Below, piece by piece: positions 1 through 6,129 of a stretch of DNA of 64,000 nucleotides. The notes under the pieces were generated by a model. It saw only the letters and a program-made list of their open reading frames with translations, made no database searches and had not been told where the DNA came from. The stretch spans positions 1-64,000 of the forward strand of contig JAEUVB010000015.1 of NCBI GenBank assembly GCA_016786845.1. The letters run 5' to 3'. This stretch comes from Chitinophagaceae bacterium (GTDB taxonomy: Bacteria > Bacteroidota > Bacteroidia > Chitinophagales > Chitinophagaceae). Made by a program: the position numbers and the translations under genes. The stretch's first letter is position 1, and the number at the start of each line of letters is the position of its first letter.

Positions 1-1
1 A

Positions 2-403
2 GAAAAAATTCTCGCAAACAATGAGGTTTACACTGAGCTGTCAAAAATGATGGCCGATGGACAAACCATCTTTAAAGACAAAGATGCCATCCTCAAACAA
101 TTCACCTTGGTCGACTTGCTCAACCTCGTCAGCGGTGCCGGTACAGCAGGTGTTCGCGGTACCGTCCTCAACGCTACCAACAACAAGGCCATCCCCGAGG
201 TGACCATCACCGTCGACGAAACAGGTAATGCTGCTGTTTCCGATGATGTCGGAAAATATGAAATCTCACCCATGGCTTCCGGCGATTATACCCTCATCAT
301 CTCAGCCGATGGTTTCCAAACGCAAACCATCGCACACAAGGTCCTGATCGGTACGATATCAACCCTCAACATCACCCTAAACCCCAACGCCGTGACGGTC
401 TAA
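2..403 (+). CDS. C-terminal part of a protein with a carboxypeptidase-regulatory-like domain (5' end outside window)
   Basis: The reading frame is open from base 2, so the start lies left of the window; the first internal ATG (47) is unlikely to be the true start. About 133 residues are visible. The first ~45 look helical (…VYTELSKMMADGQ…). Residues from about 55 onward (GVRGTVLNATNNKAIPEVTI … GKYEI … GDYTLIISADGF) follow the pattern of the CarboxypepD_reg-like beta-sandwich common on Bacteroidota surface proteins. There is no T9SS sorting tail. A hairpin terminator follows 40 bp after the stop. The function of the whole protein cannot be told from this part; the domain assignment is fairly secure. 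Confidence 0.7.
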   Translation, partial: EKILANNEVYTELSKMMADGQTIFKDKDAILKQFTLVDLLNLVSGAGTAGVRGTVLNATNNKAIPEVTITVDETGNAAVSDDVGKYEISPMASGDYTLIISADGFQTQTIAHKVLIGTISTLNITLNPNAVTV

Positions 404-443
404 TCCATATCCACTCGGGAATCACTTCCCCTCATCATCACCC

Positions 444-472
444 AAGAGGTCGCACCCGCGGCCTCTTTTTTT
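444..472 (+). terminator. Rho-independent terminator
   Basis: A 10-bp stem AAGAGGTCGC / GCGGCCTCTT (one G-T pair) with loop ACCC is followed by further T residues (T466-T472 form one run). It lies 40 bp after the stop at 403 and ends that transcript; it also separates it from the convergent Crp-family gene. Confidence 0.8.
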
Positions 473-608
473 ATGCAAGACTGTCATCCCGGTTGTCCCG
501 GCTTTTACAGTCTCGTCGCATCCACAAAATAATCTGCCTGGACGGACCGGGATCTGCCGGGCCAAAATACCCCAAACTAAAAATTAAGCACTAAAAACTA
601 AAAACTCA

Positions 609-1199
609 TTACGGGTTTATTATCCGACTCAAACTCCTATGATCAATTCCCAAGTACATCGCTATCTCCTTCTTCTTGAGTTGGGGCACTAGTTCCGGAC
701 GATTCGCAAGTAAAATTTGATACCGTTCTGTAGCACTCAGTTTCAAGAATTGTTTTTCACGTTTTGTTTTCTCGCCGTAATAGTATTGCGTGACAATGCG
801 ACCGAATTTGTTGCTGATCAAATCCTCTTCATAGGCAGCCATAATATCTTTGTAGTATATGCATTCTACATGGCACTTGCGCATCGCAGTCACCTGCACA
901 TCCGATGCCTCCCGAAAAAGAAAAGAATAGTATGACGAGAAAAACTGCCCCGGCATAAAAAAGTCGAGTATGCGTTCCTCCCCATCTTCCCGAAAAGTCG
1001 AAATCTTCACCAGTCCTTCCAACAAATAATACCCATAATTCTCCACCTCACCATAAGGCGTTATAATCTCGTGGCGCTTAAAGGAGGCCAAACTGGTTTT
1101 AAAAGCCAGATCCTGATCTAAACTAAACCGCCGGTCCACATGATCGTGTATAAACTGCTTAATGGAAAGTGAACCGGGAGTGATGATGTTGCTGGACAT
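609..1199 (-). CDS. Crp/Fnr-family transcriptional regulator
   Basis: 196 residues, the usual length for the short Bacteroidota Crp/Fnr proteins. Residues ~25-115 form a cyclic-nucleotide-binding-type beta-barrel (YYLLEGLVKISTF, then ILDFFMPGQFF). A long dimerisation helix follows, then a C-terminal helix-turn-helix at ~165-196 (KKKEIAMYLGIDHRSLSRI). The residues that bind cAMP in E. coli CRP are not evident, so the ligand is unknown. It stands alone, convergent with the preceding gene. A possible promoter lies at 1228-1257. Target genes cannot be inferred. Confidence 0.85.
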   Translation of the reverse strand: MSSNIITPGSLSIKQFIHDHVDRRFSLDQDLAFKTSLASFKRHEIITPYGEVENYGYYLLEGLVKISTFREDGEERILDFFMPGQFFSSYYSFLFREASDVQVTAMRKCHVECIYYKDIMAAYEEDLISNKFGRIVTQYYYGEKTKREKQFLKLSATERYQILLANRPELVPQLKKKEIAMYLGIDHRSLSRIINP

Positions 1200-1563
1200 A
1201 TCGCTAAGTTTTAATTATTTAGGTTTTCAAAATATTCATAGCCCGGAAAACATGCAAGAAAAAGAATAGGTTTTTGATGGTTAGGACTAATGGGGCCGTA
1301 AGTCGGGAAATTTAGTTGTGGATGAGGGAAGGGCAGGGTATTGGGGTGCGTATCCGGCTCTATTTGTTAATAGGCATGCAGGGATTTGGATATGCAGGCT
1401 TATTGATTAAATTTGTATGGAGCTTGCTGCAAACCTCCTTTACCGACCAATAGTGGTGGCTTAGGATGATAAAATCAGTGTTATAAGTAAGTTAGCTGTC
1501 AGCTTGCCAAGCATTGTACCAATATTAAACTAAAAATTAAATCTTTAATAAATTAATCAAACT
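1200..1563. other. Intergenic region at the left border of the accessory stretch
   Basis: 364 bp between divergent genes. Apart from the possible Crp-gene promoter near 1230-1257 I see no gene. GTTAGCTGTC at 1491-1500 resembles the right-hand core (GTT…) of the hairpin elements found at 3474 and 4247, but no matching left arm is visible. Composition shifts to strongly A+T-rich from about 1500, where the accessory genes begin. Confidence 0.4.
1228..1257 (-). promoter_or_regulatory. Possible Bacteroidota promoter of the Crp-family gene
   Basis: On the minus strand TTG (1257-1255) is followed after 20 bases by TATTTTG (1234-1228), a one-base-short form of the TAnnTTTG -7 element, 28 bases before the ATG. 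The spacing fits the -33/-7 layout; the -7 match is imperfect. Confidence 0.35.
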
Positions 1564-2274
1564 ATGAAACAGACAATCACACTCATTTTACTTTCCTTAA
1601 CCTTTCTTTTTAGTTGCGGTAAAAAAGATCCAAACAACCAAAATAATAATAATCAGAATGCTAATTCTGTTACAGATGTTGATGGGAATATCTATCCAAC
1701 AGTTACTATTGGAAGTCAAATATGGATGGCAAAAAACTTAGCCGTAGCTCATTATAGAAACGGAGACCCGATTCCAAATATTACTGATCAAACAATTTGG
1801 GAAAATACTTTATTAGGTGCATGGTGTAATTATGATAATAATAGTGCATACGGTGATATTTATGGTAAGCTTTATAACTGGTATGCTATCAATGACCCAC
1901 GAAATGTAGCACCAACTGGATGGCATGTTGCAACAAGAACAGATTATCAAACACTTGTGACCCATCTGGGTGGAATTTTGGGACAAGACGATAGTGTTGC
2001 TGGAGGTAAAATGAAAGAAGCTGGACTATTGCATTGGGAGGCTCCAAATACTGGTGCAACAAATAGTTCGGGATTTACTTCGTTGCCTGCTGGATGGTTG
2101 GATATAAATGGATTTTATGCAATTTTTGAAGGCACAATTTGGTGGGCAGTTGACCCTATTACACAAAATTTTGTAAGTAAATTCGCTTATTCAAATGGAG
2201 CCGGTCATGCAGGGGCTATGCCATTAATGCCTTTGCCAAATGTAGGATGTTCAATCAGATGTGTAAAGGACTAA
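1564..2274 (+). CDS. FISUMP-domain lipoprotein
   Basis: 236 residues. The N-terminus is a lipoprotein signal (hydrophobic stretch ending LFSC, Cys18), followed by a low-complexity Asn-rich linker (~22-35). The rest matches the Fibrobacter succinogenes major paralogous domain: VTDVDGNIYPTVTIG (~37-51), WMAKNL, GKLYNWYAI, PTGWHVAT, and a Cys-containing end (CSIRCVKD). Proteins of this type are exported and surface-attached in Bacteroidota; their biochemical role is not settled. It is the first of five plus-strand genes in an A+T-rich block. The aspartic-protease gene at 4642 carries related C-terminal modules, so the two may belong to one adaptive surface-protein repertoire (inference). Confidence 0.85.
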   Translation: MKQTITLILLSLTFLFSCGKKDPNNQNNNNQNANSVTDVDGNIYPTVTIGSQIWMAKNLAVAHYRNGDPIPNITDQTIWENTLLGAWCNYDNNSAYGDIYGKLYNWYAINDPRNVAPTGWHVATRTDYQTLVTHLGGILGQDDSVAGGKMKEAGLLHWEAPNTGATNSSGFTSLPAGWLDINGFYAIFEGTIWWAVDPITQNFVSKFAYSNGAGHAGAMPLMPLPNVGCSIRCVKD

Positions 2275-2318
2275 AAATGAAATAGTCAAAGTAGATCAAT
2301 GATCAAATAAATGATATT

Positions 2319-2741
2319 ATGGCAAACGAGATAAAAATAACTAAATCCAATTCGGAAGTCGTAAATACACTCCCGATTGATAGCAATAATAGAAATATTA
2401 TTTATAAATATGAATTTAGCAAGCCCATAAAATCCGATAAAATAATACTTTTCTTAGAACTTGATTATATACTTTTAAGTGGCAAAGTAGATGATTTTGA
2501 AAATATTGTTGGAAGTCTAAAATTAAATACTTCATTCACCATTCACTCCGTGCATTCTCCCAAGGACAACCTAGGCCTTTTGCATGAATGCATAAGCAGA
2601 GAAATAGAATATTTTAAAACACTATTTTATAGTGGCGGGATAAAAAACTACCCGACAGATAATATATACATTCCAACCCTAGTAGAATGCGAACCGATAC
2701 TAAATGAATTATTTTATCTTGATAATCAAAGTTTGTCCTGA
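2319..2741 (+). CDS. Hypothetical protein (accessory region)
   Basis: 140 residues, no signal peptide or membrane segment, and no family that I recognise. It has alternating beta-type and charged segments (KIILFLELDYILLSGKVDDFENIVGSL…) and a C-terminal region rich in aromatic and acidic residues. It begins 44 bp after the FISUMP gene on the same strand and is equally A+T-rich, so it is probably part of the same acquired block. The reading frame is clean and the base composition is as in its neighbours, which is the main support for it being a real gene. Confidence 0.55.
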   Translation: MANEIKITKSNSEVVNTLPIDSNNRNIIYKYEFSKPIKSDKIILFLELDYILLSGKVDDFENIVGSLKLNTSFTIHSVHSPKDNLGLLHECISREIEYFKTLFYSGGIKNYPTDNIYIPTLVECEPILNELFYLDNQSLS

Positions 2742-2850
2742 CTTTACAAATTATTTAGCAAAATATTATCATGCAAACCAAGCAGTTAGACCCCAAAAAA
2801 ACTTATGAAATTTTAGCCTTTGGAATTACTGATTTAAATTAGAAAACAAA

Positions 2851-3414
2851 ATGGTAACACACACCTTCCCGACTCAAGAGGAATTAAAAGTAATGACAAT
2901 AAAGGAAAAGTTAGGACAGATGACTTTAGATTTTATGTGGTACAGAGGCATGATAATACATCATCTTACGGAAATTGAAATGACTTTAGACATTATAATT
3001 ACTTCTTACTTTAATCCTGAAATGAAAAACGATTTTAATACTTTTATTCTAAATAGTGGGTTTGTTGATTTCGGTAAAAAAATTAAAATCTTTCAATTCA
3101 TTCTTGACATAAATAAATACCCTGATTTCCTAAAAGAGAATAGCAAAAAGGAAGAGACAAATAGAGCATTTATTGAAGATTTAATGAAACTAAATAATAA
3201 AAGAAATGTATTAGCGCATTCAAAAATAGCAGGCCATGATGAAAAAATAGCTGAGTATGATGGTAACAAAATATTTTTCTGGTCATCGAAGGATGGAGCC
3301 ACAACTATTAAAGAAAAAATAATGTCAGAATTTAATGTTGAATTAAAGGAAATTATTGAAATGAATAATAATTTAATTTTATTTTACAACAAACACTTTT
3401 CCACTAATAAATAA
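2851..3414 (+). CDS. HEPN-like protein, possible ribonuclease
   Basis: 187 residues, largely alpha-helical by appearance, no signal peptide. Residues 118-123 read RNVLAH, an R-N-x3-H motif of the HEPN superfamily (Rx4-6H with a polar residue after Arg). An acidic residue (E43, LTEIEMTLD) sits in an earlier helix, as in many HEPN proteins. HEPN domains act as metal-independent RNases in toxin-antitoxin, abortive-infection and CRISPR systems, or as non-catalytic modules. No MNT nucleotidyltransferase or other antitoxin lies next to it; the upstream 140-residue protein is the only nearby candidate partner. The motif is seen; the RNase activity is inference. Confidence 0.6.
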   Translation: MVTHTFPTQEELKVMTIKEKLGQMTLDFMWYRGMIIHHLTEIEMTLDIIITSYFNPEMKNDFNTFILNSGFVDFGKKIKIFQFILDINKYPDFLKENSKKEETNRAFIEDLMKLNNKRNVLAHSKIAGHDEKIAEYDGNKIFFWSSKDGATTIKEKIMSEFNVELKEIIEMNNNLILFYNKHFSTNK

Positions 3415-3470
3415 ATATCAAAAAAGGGAACTGACAAGACGCGTTATAATTTTGAAAATCAAGCCGAACA

Positions 3471-3604
3471 GCTAACGGTGTGTAAAAAGTAAGAAGGGCT
3501 GCCGTACGAGTTCTGAACATTTTAACAATCTTCATCTTTCGGAAGAAATTATGCTGATATGCTTTCTATCCCCTTCCTTCTTTTATACACAAAACGTTAT
3601 ATGC
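3471..3604. repeat. Cassette-type hairpin element, copy A (attC-like)
   Basis: An imperfect inverted repeat whose ends read GCTAAC…GTTATATGC. From AAC (3474) to GTT (3598) is 125 bp. The arms GTGTGTAAAAAGTAAGAAGGG-type (3478-3498) and CCCCTTCCTTCTTTTATACAC (3570-3590) pair with few mismatches. The same architecture and length recur in copy B at 4247-4371; shared blocks are TAAAAAGTAA (offset 9 in both) and CTGATAT…CTTTCTA (offset 80/81). AAC…GTT ends with a foldable middle are the layout of integron attC sites, but the strict 7-base cores do not match the classical consensus. Confidence 0.6.
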
Positions 3605-3640
3605 TAATAATTCAGACCCCAAGTAATAAATAAAAAATCT

Positions 3641-4204
3641 ATGTTCGTAAAGAAGGATAAATACAAAAATTTATACTTAGACATATTAAAAATTGGTCAA
3701 GTATGCTTACATACTGGTCTTTCATATAATAAACTAAAATATAAGCTTGAGGAAAAAGGATATGATTTAACTAACGATTGCATCGAATTAGCTATCAAAC
3801 AATGGTTCTATGACTGTTTTCATCATCGTGGACAAGAGGATAAAAAATATGAATCAATTGACGATTTGGAACAACATCTTGATTGTAATTTTATTTTAAA
3901 AGGAGAAAGTTGCTTGAAATTAATTGGCTACAGAACTTCATGGTTTAGCATGATGACAGCTAGAATCGCTTTACTTATTAGTTTTGGAGCATTTATAATA
4001 GGAGCTTGGAACTTGGGCTACAAAATGCAAGTAGATAAACATAAGGTATGTACAAAATGTATGAAACCTGCGACTGATAAATCAAGAATTGATTCAAAGA
4101 AAGTAGATTTAGAAATGATTGACATATATAAATGTTTTAAATCATACGATACCACATACACGATTAGACATCATTATGTTGACACATTGAAACAACAATA
4201 CTGA
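3641..4204 (+). CDS. Hypothetical single-span membrane protein in a cassette-like unit
   Basis: 187 residues. Residues ~1-100 are polar and mostly helical, and look cytoplasmic. One hydrophobic segment (~105-128, ARIALLISFGAFIIGAW) follows. The remaining ~60 residues contain a CTKC motif (CxxC) that could bind metal or form a disulfide. I recognise no family. The gene lies between hairpin copies A and B in the same orientation as its neighbours, as expected of an integron-type cassette holding one ORF. Base composition is strongly A+T-rich. The frame is convincing; the function is unknown. Confidence 0.6.
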   Translation: MFVKKDKYKNLYLDILKIGQVCLHTGLSYNKLKYKLEEKGYDLTNDCIELAIKQWFYDCFHHRGQEDKKYESIDDLEQHLDCNFILKGESCLKLIGYRTSWFSMMTARIALLISFGAFIIGAWNLGYKMQVDKHKVCTKCMKPATDKSRIDSKKVDLEMIDIYKCFKSYDTTYTIRHHYVDTLKQQY

Positions 4205-4244
4205 ACATTGAGGCATGAAAATGATTATTTTGCATTTCACACTT

Positions 4245-4374
4245 GCAACATGCGCTAAAAAGTAAAAAGTGCTTTAGTGTTTGTGTTCAAATTGTTTTAA
4301 AATTTTCAACTTTTGAAAGAAAATTAACTGATATTCTTTCTAATCCCTTATTTCTATTAGCCCAAACCATTGGT
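4245..4374. repeat. Cassette-type hairpin element, copy B (attC-like)
   Basis: A diverged relative of the element at 3471-3604. It runs from AAC (4247) to ATT (4369-4371), again exactly 125 bp. TAAAAAGTAA (4256-4265) and CTGATAT followed by CTTTCTA (4328 onward) sit at the same offsets as in copy A. The arms GCGCTAAAAAGTAA and TTATTTCTATTAGCCC pair imperfectly. The right core reads CATTGG in place of CGTTAT. Confidence 0.55.
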
Positions 4375-4641
4375 TTAAATTGGTAAAATATTCCACAAGA
4401 AATGCAATGAAACTTCAATAAAATTAATATGGATGAGAAGCCGTGCAAGAAAATTTTCAAAATGATCTAGCTATAAGAATGAAGTTTTTTCATTCTTCAT
4501 ATGACAATAGCGCAGTCAAATATTATCCCCAAATGGAGCATTCTTTCGTAAGTGCTATTGCCTAGTACATCTAATCAATTATGAAAACATGCAGTATTAA
4601 TTATGTACAGTATTATCTTCGTATATAAAAGTCTTTTAACA
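4375..4641. other. Intergenic region with two short inverted repeats
   Basis: Non-coding. AAGAATGAA (4475-4483) pairs perfectly with TTCATTCTT (4489-4497) around a 5-base loop but has no T-run after it. CAATAGCGC (4505-4513) pairs with GTGCTATTG (4552-4560) around a 38-base interior. They may be a transcription stop and a smaller recombination or regulatory hairpin before the next gene; neither is recognised. Confidence 0.4.
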
Positions 4642-5898
4642 ATGAGAACCATCTTCGTCCTATCCCTCCTACTGTCAATGTTTTCAACTCTCGGACATTC
4701 TCAAACTGTTATCCATATGAAAAAGAGTGGTGGCGTTTCAGTTATTCCTTGTAAAGTTAATGGATTGAGTCTAAGTTTTGTTTTTGATACTGGGGCGTCA
4801 GATGTATCAATATCGATGACGGAAGCATTATTTATGTTAAAGAATGGCTTTTTAAACGAAGATGATATTGTTGGTAAAAACAAATATAGGGATGCTAATG
4901 GTGCTATCCATGAAGGCGTAGTAATTATTTTGAAAGAAATAGATATAGCGGGAATAAAATTGTATAATGTTCTAGCCTCTATTGTAAATAATACAGAAGC
5001 TCCACTTCTATTGGGTCAATCTGCCATTAGTAAATTGGGCGTAATTCAACTTGATTTAGAAACAAATACAATCACAATTTCCAGTAAAAATATTACCAAC
5101 GGAGTTACAGCTTATCCAACCACAAAATTTCCTGTAATCAAAGATACTATGCGTTCAAATGCTAATCATATAAAACCAATTAAACCTCAATCTTGGGTAA
5201 TTGGCAATACAATAAAAACGGATAAATTAGAGATTGCTCAATACGACTTCGAAAAGCGCATGACATGGTTTAGTGCCGAATATGCCTGTGATGCATTAGG
5301 AAATGGTTGGCGATTGCCGACAAAAGAAGAATTAAATGATATGTTTAATCAAAAGGATAAGATTGGCGGCTTTGCTGAAGATACTTATTGGAGCTCTACT
5401 GAGTATGACTATGGCAACGCATGGAACCAGTACTTCAAAGTATTCCCATTTAGTAATTTGTCATCTCAACATAAGGACTCGAAGAACTGGCTATTCAGTG
5501 TGCGAGCTGTGCGAGATATTGAGAATAATAAGACTCAAGTTAAGCCATTAAACATTCAATTACATTCCGTTATTGGCAATCCAATAAAATTAGGAAAACT
5601 CGTAATTGCTGAACACGATTTTAATAAACAGATGACTTGGGATGAAGCAAAAAAAAACTGCTCTGCTTTAGGAGAAGGATGGCGCTTGCCGACAAAAGAA
5701 GAATTAAATTATATTTATATTCATAAGGATGAAATTGGTGGTTTTGTAAAGGATTCTTATTGGTGTTCAACTACAGATGCATCGTATAAGGATGAAAATG
5801 GTCGAATATTTGCCGGGGAGTTAGATTTTGAATATGGATACTATCATACAGGTCCTGTAGACTACGATAATTATGTTCGCGCCGTTCGGACGTACTAA
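4642..5898 (+). CDS. Secreted retropepsin-like aspartic protease with two DUF1566-like repeats
   Basis: I prefer the ATG at 4642 to the upstream in-frame ATG at 4603, because it starts directly with a signal peptide (MRTIFVLSLLLSMF…GHSQ); this gives 418 residues. Residues ~22-155 form a clan AA single-domain aspartic protease: catalytic FDTGAS (D49), then LLLGQSAISKLG near 130. Such domains act as homodimers. After a linker come two copies of a DUF1566/FISUMP-like module (~195-285 and ~305-418), each with a W-x-A…C-x-AL-G-x-GWRLPTKEEL core, an aromatic YW.S.T stretch, and an ending (V)RAVR. Protease plus paired ligand-binding-type modules is an uncommon arrangement. Export is likely; the substrate is unknown. 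Confidence 0.75.
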   Translation: MRTIFVLSLLLSMFSTLGHSQTVIHMKKSGGVSVIPCKVNGLSLSFVFDTGASDVSISMTEALFMLKNGFLNEDDIVGKNKYRDANGAIHEGVVIILKEIDIAGIKLYNVLASIVNNTEAPLLLGQSAISKLGVIQLDLETNTITISSKNITNGVTAYPTTKFPVIKDTMRSNANHIKPIKPQSWVIGNTIKTDKLEIAQYDFEKRMTWFSAEYACDALGNGWRLPTKEELNDMFNQKDKIGGFAEDTYWSSTEYDYGNAWNQYFKVFPFSNLSSQHKDSKNWLFSVRAVRDIENNKTQVKPLNIQLHSVIGNPIKLGKLVIAEHDFNKQMTWDEAKKNCSALGEGWRLPTKEELNYIYIHKDEIGGFVKDSYWCSTTDASYKDENGRIFAGELDFEYGYYHTGPVDYDNYVRAVRTY

Positions 5899-6129
5899 AT
5901 ATTTTAATCGCATTTAATTAATCCCTCAACATAAACTTTTTCCCTTACTTTAAAATCATATTTCCATACTGAATAGCCCAATCTTCCCCCTCATTTTATT
6001 TCCCCCAACCCAATCTTCCCCCAATTTTTTACCGTATTTTCGTAGTTGGGTGAGCGAAGAGTCATTTAAAGGACTTTTTGGCTAACTCGCGACCGTATTT
6101 ACCCGTCCTATGACCACATACCTTCAGAT

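Noticed and set aside
1371..1500. Third copy of the cassette hairpin
   Set aside because: GTTAGC at 1491 resembles the right core, but no AAC-ended left arm or shared internal blocks are present.
2771..2842. 23-codon ORF between 2319-2741 and 2851-3414
   Set aside because: Too short to support; no family and no visible promoter. It could be a gene remnant.
4475..4497. Rho-independent terminator
   Set aside because: A perfect 9-bp stem is present but no T-run follows on either strand that would make it a standard terminator.
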